64,000 nucleotides of DNA. It comes from Henriciella marina DSM 19595 (GTDB taxonomy: Bacteria > Pseudomonadota > Alphaproteobacteria > Caulobacterales > Hyphomonadaceae). The notes under the pieces are model-generated. The model was not told where the DNA came from. It saw only the letters and a program-made list of their open reading frames with translations, and made no database searches. A program made the position numbers and the translations under genes. The DNA lies in the NCBI RefSeq assembly GCF_000376805.1, contig NZ_AQXT01000002.1, positions 372,001 to 436,000 on the forward strand, read 5' to 3'. Shown in pieces: positions 1-8,900 of this stretch. Every line of letters begins with the position of its first letter. Position 1 is the stretch's first letter.

Positions 1-1269
1 CGATATGGCCTCAATGACGAGGCGCTAAAGGCTTGCGATCGCGCCGAGATGCTCGCTGTGGATGACACTGCAAAGCTCATCGAAATCAACATGTTGCGCG
101 GACAACTTCATCGCATCCTTGGCGATAGCGACCAGAGTGTTGCGGACTTCAAGGCCAGTCTCGCCGCTGATCCGCGTCAGGCGGTCGCGTGGTGGGGGCT
201 GGCAGACCTCAAGACCTACAAATTCAGCGAGACCGAGGAGAGAGCGATCGGCGATCTTCTCATGTCGCCAGCTGGCAGCCGTGCCGAGAAATGTATGGCC
301 GCCTTTGCGCTGGCGAAGGCAAGCGAAGCCTATGGCGACCCAGAACGGATGATGGCCTGGTATGGCAAGGCCAATAGTCTCCATGCGGGCGAGACGTTTG
401 ATCCAGTTCAGTTCTCGCAAGCGATTGACCGGTTGCGAGAGGCCTTCGATGTCGGCGCGGCCCAGACGCAGGCCGATCGCCGGGCAGACGGCCCGACGCC
501 AATTTTCATCCTCGGACTGCCTCGGTCTGGTTCAACGCTGCTTGAGCAGATGCTCGCGAGTCATTCCCGGGTGGAAGGGACGATGGAATTGCCCGTTCTG
601 CCATCGATCAAGCGGCGTGCTCACAAGCTGTGCGCCGACAAATATGGCGGCGACTATCTCGGCAATATCGGCAAGCTGAGCGCGGCTGAACTCTCAGAGC
701 TTGGCCAGCAATATATCGATGACAGCACGGTCTTCCGCGCAGAGGGCGCCGATTTCTTCATCGACAAGCTGCCGCATAATTTCGAGCATGTCGCTCTGAT
801 CCACAAGATCCTGCCCCATGCGACGATCATCGACATCAGACGTAACCCGATGGATTGCGGCCTCAGCCTCTACAAGCAGCATTTCGCGACTGGTGTCGGC
901 TACAGCTACGACCTTGGCCATATCGGGACTTATTATAACGGATATCTCGCATTGATGGACCATTGGGACACGGTGCTGCCGGGCAGGGTGAAACGCGTCA
1001 TCTATGAGGATCTCGTCGCCTCGCCGGAGAAAATCATCCGTCAGCTGCTCAGCGATATTGGTCTGGGCTTTGAAGCAGATGTTCTCAACTTCCATCAGAC
1101 CCAAAGAGCCGTGCGCACCGCGAGCAGCGAACAGGTCCGCCAGCCGCTGAATTCGGCCGGGATTGGGCAGTGGCGCAGGGTTGGGCCGCACCTTTCCCGC
1201 CTGAAAGAGAGCCTCGGCGCGGATACGCTCCGTCGCTTCGAGCCCTATCTGGGCGGCGCGGTGCGATAG
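1..1269 (+). CDS. TPR-containing sulfotransferase family protein (5' partial)
   Basis: The reading frame is open from base 1, so the true start lies outside the window. The N-terminal part has helical repeat character (TPR-like, for example the run around GLADLKTYKF). It is followed by a PAPS-dependent sulfotransferase domain: the 5'-phosphosulfate loop FILGLPRSGSTLLEQML near codon 170 and a 3'-phosphate-binding segment RRNPMDCGLS. TPR-sulfotransferase fusions of this type are common in alphaproteobacteria, where the acceptor is usually unknown. I infer sulfonation of a protein or glycan. A second, unrelated short sulfotransferase lies at 41.4 kb. Family assignment is firm; the substrate is not predictable. 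Confidence 0.88.
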   Translation, partial: RYGLNDEALKACDRAEMLAVDDTAKLIEINMLRGQLHRILGDSDQSVADFKASLAADPRQAVAWWGLADLKTYKFSETEERAIGDLLMSPAGSRAEKCMAAFALAKASEAYGDPERMMAWYGKANSLHAGETFDPVQFSQAIDRLREAFDVGAAQTQADRRADGPTPIFILGLPRSGSTLLEQMLASHSRVEGTMELPVLPSIKRRAHKLCADKYGGDYLGNIGKLSAAELSELGQQYIDDSTVFRAEGADFFIDKLPHNFEHVALIHKILPHATIIDIRRNPMDCGLSLYKQHFATGVGYSYDLGHIGTYYNGYLALMDHWDTVLPGRVKRVIYEDLVASPEKIIRQLLSDIGLGFEADVLNFHQTQRAVRTASSEQVRQPLNSAGIGQWRRVGPHLSRLKESLGADTLRRFEPYLGGAVR

Positions 1270-1349
1270 TCTTTCCCCATCGGCAGGCTTGCGACCTCAC
1301 CCCATATTTTGGCAGGTTGCGGCAAGCGATTTTGCCGGAGGGAAATTCC

Positions 1350-2345
1350 ATGAAAACTGCAATCACAGAAATGTTCGGCATCGAGCATCCAATCATTCAA
1401 GGCGGTATGCACTATGTTGGCTTCGCAGAGATGGCAGCGGCCGTTTCGAACGCCGGCGGTCTTGGCATCATCACGGCGCTGACGCAGAAGACACCTGCCG
1501 ATCTTGCCAATGAAATCGCCCGCTGCAAGGACATGACGGACAAGCCGTTCGGCGTGAACCTCACCTTCCTGCCTTCGGTCAATCCGCCTGACTACCCTGG
1601 CTATATCAAGGCCATCATCGAGGGCGGCGTGAAAGCGGTTGAGACTGCGGGCAACAATCCGGCGCAGGTGCTTCCGGTCCTCAAGGACGCTGGCATCAAG
1701 GTCATCCACAAATGCACGGCAGTCCGCCACGCGCTGAAGGCCCAGTCCATCGGCTGTGATGCGGTCAGCGTCGACGGGTTCGAGTGCGGCGGCCACCCTG
1801 GCGAGGACGATGTGCCAAACATGATCCTGCTGCCACGCGCGGCCGATGAGCTAGAGATCCCTTTTGTCTCGTCTGGCGGACAGGCCGATGGCCGAAGCCT
1901 TGTCGCATCGCTCGCCATGGGCGCATCCGGCATGAATATGGGCACTCGTTTCATTGCGACGAAAGAAGCTCCTGTCCATGAGAATGTGAAGCAGGCAATT
2001 GTCGCCGCCTCTGAACTGGACACGCGTCTGGTCATGCGCCCGCTGCGCAATACCGAACGCGTGCTGAACAATGCCGGCGTCGAGAAACTGCTCGAGAAAG
2101 AGCGCCGCCTCGGCTCTGATATCAAGTTCGAGGACATCATCGAGGAAGTCGCTGGCGTCTATCCAAAGATCATGGTCGACGGCGAAATGGATGCGGGCGC
2201 CTGGTCATGCGGCATGGTTGCCGGGCTGATTTATGACATCCCAAGCTGCCAGGAACTCATCGACCGGATCATGGCCGAAGCGCACGAGATCATCGAGACC
2301 CGCCTACGCGGGTTCCTCGGCACGCGGGAAACGGCCAGCGCCTGA
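1350..2345 (+). CDS. Nitronate monooxygenase / 2-nitropropane dioxygenase family
   Basis: 331 residues, a TIM-barrel FMN enzyme. The N-terminus (TEMFGIEHPIIQGGM) is the standard opening of this family. GFECGGHPGEDD near residue 145 carries the His expected as catalytic base, and SSGGQADGRSL and GASGMNMGTRF are the FMN phosphate-binding loops. The family oxidises alkyl nitronates; FabK-like enoyl reductases are relatives, but the GGHPGE motif favours nitronate monooxygenase. The ATG at 1350 is chosen because a GGAGGG Shine-Dalgarno sits 6-7 nt upstream; a longer open frame (from 1170) overlaps the previous gene and lacks family similarity. It ends just before a terminator at 2372. Confidence 0.9.
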   Translation: MKTAITEMFGIEHPIIQGGMHYVGFAEMAAAVSNAGGLGIITALTQKTPADLANEIARCKDMTDKPFGVNLTFLPSVNPPDYPGYIKAIIEGGVKAVETAGNNPAQVLPVLKDAGIKVIHKCTAVRHALKAQSIGCDAVSVDGFECGGHPGEDDVPNMILLPRAADELEIPFVSSGGQADGRSLVASLAMGASGMNMGTRFIATKEAPVHENVKQAIVAASELDTRLVMRPLRNTERVLNNAGVEKLLEKERRLGSDIKFEDIIEEVAGVYPKIMVDGEMDAGAWSCGMVAGLIYDIPSCQELIDRIMAEAHEIIETRLRGFLGTRETASA

Positions 2346-2371
2346 TAACGGGTCTAAATCCAAGAAATAGG

Positions 2372-2407
2372 AGGCGATGTATGGGCTGGCCCATGCATCG
2401 CCTTTTT
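2372..2407. terminator. Rho-independent terminator between convergent genes
   Basis: A 14-bp stem (2372-2385 against 2390-2403, one G-T wobble) closes a four-base loop and is followed by a T-run on the + strand. It lies between the nitronate monooxygenase gene and convergent rnhA and can serve the former, possibly both. Confidence 0.8.
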
Positions 2408-2437
2408 CGTTCATGGGCGGATGCAAGGAAGGAGCGC

Positions 2438-2890
2438 CTAAAGCGCCGAAGCGTCCTTGGCCTGGCGGGAGGCGAGCCTGGCAAGCTCATCGGCGCGCTC
2501 GTTGCCCTCATCGCCAGCATGGCCCTTTACCCAGACCCAGCTGATGTCATGCGATTTGCAGGCAGCCTCAAGAGCTTGCCATAGGTCCTTGTTCTTGACG
2601 GGTTTCTTGGCAGCGGTCTTCCAGCCATTGCGCTTCCAGCCATGGATCCACTTTGTCAGGCCGTCCTTCACATAGGTCGAATCGGTGTGCAGCGTGACTT
2701 TTGAGGGGCGTTTCAACGCGTTCAGACCTTCAATCGCCGCCATCAGCTCCATGCGGTTATTGGTGGTCTCGTATTCCCCGCCCATGAGCTCTTTTTCGTG
2801 GCCGCCGGACTTCAGCAACACCCCCCAGCCACCGGGGCCGGGATTGCCGCTACACGCGCCATCTGTCCAGATTTCTACAGGTTTTGACAT
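2438..2890 (-). CDS. rnhA: Ribonuclease HI
   Basis: 150 residues, normal length for bacterial RNase HI. It degrades the RNA strand of RNA-DNA hybrids (R-loops, primers). The acidic active site is visible: Asp in [17 protein letters not shown], Glu in [13 protein letters not shown], Asp in [12 protein letters not shown] and a final Asp after [15 protein letters not shown]. It is on the same strand as and downstream of thrB with a gap of about 200 bp; thrB-rnhA adjacency is widespread in alphaproteobacteria. Start at an ATG encoding [11 protein letters not shown]. Confidence 0.97.
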   Translation of the reverse strand: MSKPVEIWTDGACSGNPGPGGWGVLLKSGGHEKELMGGEYETTNNRMELMAAIEGLNALKRPSKVTLHTDSTYVKDGLTKWIHGWKRNGWKTAAKKPVKNKDLWQALEAACKSHDISWVWVKGHAGDEGNERADELARLASRQAKDASAL

Positions 2891-3088
2891 GGGATTTCGG
2901 TTGCCTGTTTCGCCGCCGGGGTCAATGCGGCAGTCGCGCTAGAATGGATCTTCTGTGCACTCGGCAAGCTGGGGCGCCGGGCGGACGATTGTGATGAAGA
3001 GCCACTTCCTTGAATCCCGGCATTTTCCAACCTTGAGCATCCAGGCCGCAAATCGTCCGGTCCCACCGAATCATGCGGGTAGAATTAT

Positions 3089-4054
3089 TCAGCCGCCATA
3101 GTCCGCAAAGGAGAGCGCCTGACGATGAAAGGCAAGCCGGTCAGCATACTCCAGTGGGTTCTTTGGGCGCACCAGGGCGTCGGCCGGCGTTTCCGTCCAG
3201 TCGACAAGGCGTGTGAGAAAGAAGCGAAGCGCTGCGCCCCGGCACAAGAGGGGGAGGACGCCGCGTTCGGCGTCTTCCAATGGGCGAACGCTTTCATAGC
3301 CTGCAATCAGGGCCGCGCCCTTTGAGTAATTATACTCCCGGCCATCCTCGAACGCCCATGAGTTGAGACAGACGGCGATGTCATAGGCGAGGACATCGGT
3401 GCAGGCGAAATAGAAATCGATCGCGCCGGAAAACTGGTCATCGAGAAAGAAGGCGTTGTCGGGAAAAAGGTCGGCATGGATGGTTCCGCGCGGCAGACGC
3501 CGGCTCTGGGGACGCGCTTCAGCGGTCGCCGCGAGGTCCTGCTCGATGAGGGTAGAGAGACCGGGCTGGAGATCTTCTGCGGTACTGGCGCGCCCTTCCC
3601 AGAGGAGCGGCCAGCTTGCCGGGCCCAGCGCATTCTCACGCGTGCCTTTGAAGTCGGCCAGTGCGCCATGCATCCGAGCAAGCGCCTCACCGAGTGACCG
3701 ACACTGCGCCGCGCTCGGTTTCTTGGGGGACAGCCCGTCCAGAAAGGTGACGATGAGCGCTGGGCGCCCTTCAAGGGTCTGAAGCGGTTGCCCGTCATTC
3801 GCCTGAACCGGGGCAGGGCAGGAGAAGCCTTTGGCCGCAAGATGCTGTTTGACTTCAATGAAGTAGGGCAGGTCCTTCGGGTCGGCGCGCCGCTCAAACA
3901 GGGTCAGGATGAACCGGCCCTTGTCGGTCTCCAGATAATAGTTGGAGTTCTCGACCCCCTCGGCGATGCCCTTGAAGCTGCGTGGGCGACCAATGTCATA
4001 GCCGCCCAGAAAAGCTTCAAGCGCGTCGTCAGGGACCTGTGTGTAGACTGCCAT
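3089..4054 (-). CDS. thrB: Homoserine kinase, APH-fold type (ThrB)
   Basis: 321 residues. It phosphorylates homoserine to O-phosphohomoserine in threonine biosynthesis. The sequence opens with AVYTQVPDDALEAFL and GIAEGVENSNYYLET, diagnostic of the aminoglycoside phosphotransferase-like ThrB class rather than the GHMP class of enterics. The catalytic loop GTIHADLFPDNAFF and the following GAIDFYFACTD (metal-binding Asp) are intact. It starts only 10 nt after the stop of the upstream MFS gene on the same strand, so it may be cotranscribed with that transporter. Confidence 0.95.
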   Translation of the reverse strand: MAVYTQVPDDALEAFLGGYDIGRPRSFKGIAEGVENSNYYLETDKGRFILTLFERRADPKDLPYFIEVKQHLAAKGFSCPAPVQANDGQPLQTLEGRPALIVTFLDGLSPKKPSAAQCRSLGEALARMHGALADFKGTRENALGPASWPLLWEGRASTAEDLQPGLSTLIEQDLAATAEARPQSRRLPRGTIHADLFPDNAFFLDDQFSGAIDFYFACTDVLAYDIAVCLNSWAFEDGREYNYSKGAALIAGYESVRPLEDAERGVLPLLCRGAALRFFLTRLVDWTETPADALVRPKNPLEYADRLAFHRQALSFADYGG

Positions 4055-4064
4055 ATTGAGCTGG

Positions 4065-5549
4065 CTAGATTTCCTTCGCCATCATGTCACGCACGAGCGT
4101 CTTGCCTGCCAGCAGATAGTGGATCGCTGCCCAGCCATAGAGCGAACAGAAAGCGATGATCGACCAGCGCAGGCCTTCGCTATTGGCGCGTGCACAGGTG
4201 GCGACGGCGTCGGCGGACAGTTCCGTGACGACTTTACACGTCTCAAGCGTCATGCCGACATCATTACCGGCCAGGAAGACGCTTTTGAGGAATGTCGACA
4301 GAATGCCGATCAGCGGTGGGCCCAGACCATAGCCGAGCAGGTTCACGATGAAGAGCGTCACAGCGACGGACGTCGCCCGCATCCGGCTGTCAACGACACC
4401 GCCGACAATGGCGTACATTGGGCCGAGGTAGAAATAATGGAGCGTAGCGGCGGCCATCAGCGGCGGCAGGGCCAGCCAGACGGTGGGGGCGAGATACCCC
4501 ATTGCATAGAGCGGAACCGAAAGGCCCATGCCAAGCGCGGGCATCCAGCAGAGCGCGCGGGGATGGCGCACAGCCATCTGGTCAGCGAGATAGCCTGACA
4601 GGAAGACGCCGATCGCCGCCATCAGGCCAATGATCACGCCGAATAGAATCGCTGCCGTTTCGAGGCTCAACCCATGGGTCCGCACGAGGAAGGACGTGGT
4701 AAACTGAGCCACGCCATAGCCGACGAATGACGCGATCGTTGCCCCGGCGACGATGTGCCAGAAGGTCGGCTTCTCAGACAGGATCTTGAACACATCCTTC
4801 ATGCTGGCTTTTGCGAGCGTCTGCACGCTGGCCGGATCCGTATAGCCGCGCGGTGGCTCCTTGATTGCCAGTTTCACGACAAAGGCGAGCAGGATGCCTG
4901 GAATGCCAACAAGGATGAACGCAACGCGCCAGCCCTCGACCGCTTCCCAGTTCGCTAGTCCAAGTGCCCAGTCCCAGCCCCAGTTTGTGAACAGGGCCGC
5001 CAGCGATGGACCGTCGAGATTACCAACAATGAAGCCGGCGAAAATAGCCGCAAACATGCCGCCCAATGGCACACCGAGCGCGTAGATAGAGACCGCAGTC
5101 GCCCGGCTCTTCGGCACGAAATAGTCAGCGATGAGAGACTGCGCCGGCGGCGTACAACCCGCTTCGCCAACACTGACGCCAACCCGGAAGAGAAAGAGCA
5201 CAACAAAAGATGTCGCAACGCCGCAAAGGGCGGTCATCAGGCTCCAGATGAATACTGCGATCGCAATAATCCAGACCCGGTGAAACCGTTCGGCAAAACG
5301 CGCAATCGGAATACCAAGCATGGTGTAGAGGATGGCGAAAGCCGGTCCGCCGAGGAGGCCCATCTGCCAGTCTTCAACGCCGAAGGACGCCTTGATCGGC
5401 TCGGTCAGGATGTTGATGATCGACCGATCGATAAAGTTGAAAATATAGACGAGGAGAAGCGCGCTCAGGACGAACGATCGATACCCCTTCGTACCGAAGC
5501 CCGAGTTGGGCGCAATGACGCCATCCGCAGTTTGACCAACCGTCGACAT
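4065..5549 (-). CDS. Spinster-like MFS transporter
   Basis: 494 residues with about 12 hydrophobic segments. The N-terminal signature GTKGYRSFVLSALLLVYIFNFIDRSI and the motif GIPIARFAERFHR (MFS motif A region) place it in the spinster-type major facilitator group common in marine alphaproteobacteria. The substrate is unknown; relatives are often annotated as carriers for lipids or hydrophobic acids. It is a paralogue of the next upstream gene (5735-7249), sharing the same N-terminal motif and the GEAGCTPPA loop, so the pair probably arose by tandem duplication. A clear GGGAGGAG ribosome site precedes the ATG. Confidence 0.9.
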   Translation of the reverse strand: MSTVGQTADGVIAPNSGFGTKGYRSFVLSALLLVYIFNFIDRSIINILTEPIKASFGVEDWQMGLLGGPAFAILYTMLGIPIARFAERFHRVWIIAIAVFIWSLMTALCGVATSFVVLFLFRVGVSVGEAGCTPPAQSLIADYFVPKSRATAVSIYALGVPLGGMFAAIFAGFIVGNLDGPSLAALFTNWGWDWALGLANWEAVEGWRVAFILVGIPGILLAFVVKLAIKEPPRGYTDPASVQTLAKASMKDVFKILSEKPTFWHIVAGATIASFVGYGVAQFTTSFLVRTHGLSLETAAILFGVIIGLMAAIGVFLSGYLADQMAVRHPRALCWMPALGMGLSVPLYAMGYLAPTVWLALPPLMAAATLHYFYLGPMYAIVGGVVDSRMRATSVAVTLFIVNLLGYGLGPPLIGILSTFLKSVFLAGNDVGMTLETCKVVTELSADAVATCARANSEGLRWSIIAFCSLYGWAAIHYLLAGKTLVRDMMAKEI

Positions 5550-5667
5550 AAATCTCCTCCCTCATAGCCGAGCTCCGATCGTATCGATGGACTGGCCTAT
5601 TTCTGACGCCAGAAAAGCAAATCGGGCCGCTGGATTCCAGACAATTCGGTCGAAAGACTGAAGAAAG

Positions 5668-5679
5668 TTCACATGTGAA
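5668..5679. promoter_or_regulatory. 12-bp perfect palindrome, possible operator
   Basis: TTCACATGTGAA is a perfect palindrome lying 119-130 bp upstream of the MFS gene that starts at 5549, in the 185-bp gap behind the second MFS gene. Position and symmetry suit a dimeric repressor or activator site. No regulator gene is adjacent, so this is inference. Confidence 0.35.
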
Positions 5680-5734
5680 GTGTTTGACCGGCCAGCGCTG
5701 CGTCAGCCGGCCGGCCTGTTGTCGGTGCTGGCGA

Positions 5735-7249
5735 TCAGATGTGAACGCCAGCAGCAGGAACCGCAGGATTGTATCTGTCGCGTGAGAAATAGTGCGCGGC
5801 CATGAAGTAGCAGAATGCCGCAAGCGCCATGAAGCATGCTGTCGCCGCCATCGAATAGCGAAGTCCGTCTGCATAGGCCTTGCAGAGTGCCGGCCCATTC
5901 TCACCAAGTGAGGTTGGATCGGTGCCACAGAGGCGCGGATTGAAAGCAGCTTCCATATCGCTGAGACCCGCCGCTGCGATCTGACCCGACATGAAGAAGT
6001 CAGACATCAAGCCCACGAAAAGCGGCCCGATACCGTTACCGATAAGGCTGACGATGAGCAGCAGGACAGCGATCGTGGTCGCGCGCGATTTCGGGCTCAC
6101 AATGCCTGTGCCCACCGTGTATTGCGCGCCGAGATAGGCGTAGTGCGCAATGGCGGCGACGATCCAGAGCATGAAAGCCAGGCCAATGGTCGGGGCGAAG
6201 AAAGCGCCGACATAGGTTGGCACAGAGATCAGCAGCCCAATGCCCGGCACCCAGGCTGCGGCGCTTGGAAAGCGACCCTCTAGCTTTTCGGACAGGAAAC
6301 CGCCCAGGAAGGTGCCGCCTGCGGCAACAGCTGCGAGCGGGGCGCCATAGAGGACGGCCGCATCACGAACACCAATGCCATGGACCCGCTGGAAGAAAGG
6401 GGCCTGGAAGCTGATCAGGCCGTAGCCGACAAAAGCGACGAGTGCGGCCCCCATGGAAAGCCACCAGAAGGTGGGTTTCACGCCGAATTCGCGGAAGGCA
6501 TCGAAGAAGCCGACCTTTTTCGTCGTGTCCACTTCCGCAGGCGGGTCTGAATAGCCGCGTGGCGGCTCTTTAATGGTGAAAAGCAGGATCAGCGCGATCA
6601 GGACGCCTGGCAAACCAACGACGACAAAGGCGATGCGCCAGCCGCCCACCGTGCTCCAGTCAATGCCGGAAAAGAGACCGCCGACACCAAGCGATCCAAG
6701 CCATGCGCCAAAGTCCTCACCGGATATGCCCGCGATTGTGCCGCCAAAGAGCTGGGCCAGCACACCGCCAATTGTGACGCCCATCGAATAGATGCCGAGC
6801 GCGCCGGCGCGGCTTTTGGGCGGGAAATAGTCGGTGATGATCGAGTTGGCCGGGGGCGTACAGCCTGCCTCGCCGACTGCGACACCGACGCGGAAGATGA
6901 GCAGCCAGATAAAGCCACTTGCCACACCGCAAAGCGCCGTCATCAACGACCAGATGATGATGCACATCACGATGATCAGGACCCGGTTTGACCGGTCGGC
7001 CCACATCGCGATGGGAATACCCATCAAGGCATAGAAGAAAGCGAAAGGAGGCCCTGCAAGAAGGCCCCATTGGGTGTCCGACAGATTGAATTCGTTGATG
7101 ATCGGCTGGGCGACGACCGTGATAAGCGTGCGGTCAATGAAGTTCAGCGTATAGACCAGCATCAGCGAGATGAGGACGAAGGACCTGTAGCCCTTGGTGC
7201 CAAAACCGGTGATGTGACCCTGACCGGCGGTTGCTGCGGTGTCGCTCAA
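5735..7249 (-). CDS. Spinster-like MFS transporter (paralogue of the downstream gene)
   Basis: 504 residues from a TTG start at 7249. The TTG is preferred because a GGGAGG site lies about 6 nt upstream and the spacing matches the ribosome site of the paralogue at 5549; in-frame extension upstream to 7348 gives sequence of no family character. It has 12 predicted membrane segments, GTKGYRSFVLISLMLVYTLN at the N-terminus, GIPIAMWADRSNR as MFS motif A, and GEAGCTPPANS. The loop between helices 4 and 6 carries extra residues (SGEDFGAWLGSLG) also partly present in the paralogue. The substrate is unknown. Confidence 0.88.
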   Translation of the reverse strand: MSDTAATAGQGHITGFGTKGYRSFVLISLMLVYTLNFIDRTLITVVAQPIINEFNLSDTQWGLLAGPPFAFFYALMGIPIAMWADRSNRVLIIVMCIIIWSLMTALCGVASGFIWLLIFRVGVAVGEAGCTPPANSIITDYFPPKSRAGALGIYSMGVTIGGVLAQLFGGTIAGISGEDFGAWLGSLGVGGLFSGIDWSTVGGWRIAFVVVGLPGVLIALILLFTIKEPPRGYSDPPAEVDTTKKVGFFDAFREFGVKPTFWWLSMGAALVAFVGYGLISFQAPFFQRVHGIGVRDAAVLYGAPLAAVAAGGTFLGGFLSEKLEGRFPSAAAWVPGIGLLISVPTYVGAFFAPTIGLAFMLWIVAAIAHYAYLGAQYTVGTGIVSPKSRATTIAVLLLIVSLIGNGIGPLFVGLMSDFFMSGQIAAAGLSDMEAAFNPRLCGTDPTSLGENGPALCKAYADGLRYSMAATACFMALAAFCYFMAAHYFSRDRYNPAVPAAGVHI

Positions 7250-7323
7250 ATCTGCCTCCCTCGATCGTCTCTGACCGGACGACTCGTGGTTGTTGTCGTG
7301 CAGTTCAGCTGTGCATGCAAGTG

Positions 7324-7358
7324 CGCCCGGGCCATGTTTCGAGATCATGGCCCGGGCG
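7324..7358. repeat. Strong 13-bp inverted repeat (hairpin) between cyclase and MFS genes
   Basis: Bases 7324-7336 pair perfectly with 7346-7358 around a 9-base loop. It lies just past the stop of the cyclase gene (minus strand) and about 75 bp upstream of the MFS TTG start. There is no T-tract on either side, so it is not a textbook terminator. It could be a Rho-dependent end point, an RNA-stabilising hairpin or an attenuator. Confidence 0.6.
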
Positions 7359-7382
7359 AAGGGTCTTGCAATGGCTCATGGC

Positions 7383-8333
7383 CTAGCGAATGGCGACCGG
7401 ATTGATTATCGCCTGAACCGTCCCGTTGAGGCGCGGGACGCCCAACGAGAAAAAGAACTCGTTGATCCCATCTGCGGCAAGCTCGGTCGTGACCATGTTC
7501 TCCAATATGTAGACCCCGCGCTTAGCAAGCAGCGTCTGGTGAACTTCGAAGGGGCGTGCTTCATTTTCGAACGGGATGGCTTCGAGTGCGGCCGTATCCG
7601 CGCCAATCGCGACAACGCCAAGGTCGGCAAGATAGTTGGCGCCTTCGACACCGAGGCCGGGATGCGTCGCCATCAATTCGGTGGAGCCCTCTGCGGCCGC
7701 CATCGCTCCGGTATGGAAAAGGACAACGTCGCCCTTTTCGATGGTGATGCCCGCACGCTCTGCCGCCTCATCGATCTCGGCGCGGTTGAAGGCCGTACCA
7801 TCCGCGACAGGGCTCGCCTCGAAGATTTCCGTCATGTCGAGGAGCACGCCCCGCGTCACAATCGGGGGGAGGTCCTGAGTCCCGAATTGCGTGAGGCCGG
7901 CAGGGGTCACAAAGTCAGAGACGTGAACGCCATTATAGTAGCGATGGTCGATGCCCATATGGCCGAGGCCGTCGATCTGGCTGCCAATGCCGACGAAGGT
8001 CTGAACAAGGTCGTCATTGCCGACGGCGCGGTTCTCACCCATCGGCGTGCCCGACCCGTCCGATGGCTGCATGATATAGACGTCATAGCGGCGAGGCGCG
8101 TAGGCGGGCGTCTCGCGGCTCGTCACCTGGCCGAGGGCATAGGTCTTGCCCTCCGTGATCAGCCGGGCGGCCGCAGCGGTTTTCTCGGGGCTGAGATTGG
8201 CAACAGCGCCAAGACGGTCATCCGCCCCATATTCCGACGGGTACCAGTCGGCTGCAGATTCGCTCTGTTGGGCGAGCGCGAGGCCGCCCGGCAGCAATGC
8301 TGTTGTGGCAAATGCCATGATCCAGTTCTTCAT
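7383..8333 (-). CDS. Exported cyclase family protein (kynurenine formamidase-like fold)
   Basis: 316 residues. An N-terminal signal peptide (MKNWIMAFATTALLPGGLALAQ) predicts export to the periplasm. The rest matches the putative cyclase family (PF04199): GIGSQIDGLGHMGIDHRYYNG stands where the family has its metal-binding HxGTHxDxPxH motif, and KGDVVLFHTGAM is the second conserved block. The first His of the canonical motif is replaced (GSQ), as in a known subfamily of long exported homologues. Metal-dependent hydrolase or cyclase activity is inferred; the substrate is unknown. Confidence 0.85.
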   Translation of the reverse strand: MKNWIMAFATTALLPGGLALAQQSESAADWYPSEYGADDRLGAVANLSPEKTAAAARLITEGKTYALGQVTSRETPAYAPRRYDVYIMQPSDGSGTPMGENRAVGNDDLVQTFVGIGSQIDGLGHMGIDHRYYNGVHVSDFVTPAGLTQFGTQDLPPIVTRGVLLDMTEIFEASPVADGTAFNRAEIDEAAERAGITIEKGDVVLFHTGAMAAAEGSTELMATHPGLGVEGANYLADLGVVAIGADTAALEAIPFENEARPFEVHQTLLAKRGVYILENMVTTELAADGINEFFFSLGVPRLNGTVQAIINPVAIR

Positions 8334-8596
8334 CGTGTCCTCCGGTGATATTTTCTTTGGTCTGACAAGCCTTGTGGCGAAGGCAAACCGGCGTCCAGCG
8401 CTTACGTATGGACAGGCTCACTGCATGAAGCCTTGTGCAATGAGCATAAACCGCCTATCTCTGCGTTTCGAATTTAGACGGACGATCAGGCCTACTACCG
8501 CTTCGGCGGTCAGACGCTCAGAATTTTCCCAAAGAAGACGAAATACGAATCCGCAATATCGCGAATTCATAAACTGTGCACTGAAAGGAAATTCTG

Positions 8597-8806
8597 ATGA
8601 ATTCTGGCACCGTAAAATTTTACAACGATCAAAAAGGCTTCGGCTTTATCGCTCCTGACGACGGCGGCAACGACGTTTTCGTTCACGCAACTGCTCTTGA
8701 GCGTTGCGGCATGAGCGGCCTCAGCGAAGGCCAGAAGGTCTCCTACGACACAGCAAAAGATCAGCGCAGCGGCAAAATGGCTGTCAACACGATCGAAGCC
8801 ATCTAG
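8597..8806 (+). CDS. Cold shock domain protein (CspA family)
   Basis: 69 residues, a single cold shock domain. RNP1 (KGFGFIAPDDGG) and RNP2 (DVFVHATAL) are intact. Such proteins bind single-stranded RNA/DNA and melt RNA structure. The AAAGGAA site is 6-9 nt before the ATG. The 260-bp upstream region is shared with the divergent cyclase gene and would allow a long leader, typical of cold-inducible csp genes, but I cannot show a thermosensor from sequence alone. Confidence 0.95.
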   Translation: MNSGTVKFYNDQKGFGFIAPDDGGNDVFVHATALERCGMSGLSEGQKVSYDTAKDQRSGKMAVNTIEAI

Positions 8807-8842
8807 TCGGCTTGGCGCTTGCGCCAACAGACTGATATTTGG

Positions 8843-8880
8843 AACAGGCTGCCTTCTTGCGAAGGCAGCCTGTTTTCGTT
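8843..8880 (+). terminator. Rho-independent terminator of the cold shock gene
   Basis: A perfect 14-bp stem (8843-8856 with 8861-8874) around a TTGC tetraloop, followed by a T-rich tail. It lies between csp and the convergent reductase gene. Confidence 0.9.
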
Positions 8881-8900
8881 TGCGGTACGGGTTTTCCCCG

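Noticed and set aside
694-1191. 165-codon minus-strand open frame inside the TPR-sulfotransferase gene
   Set aside because: It is complementary to the conserved PAPS-binding domain; its product has no family character.
7290-8348. 352-codon plus-strand open frame
   Set aside because: It is antisense to the cyclase gene, whose signal peptide and motifs are clear; GC-rich antisense frames are expected.
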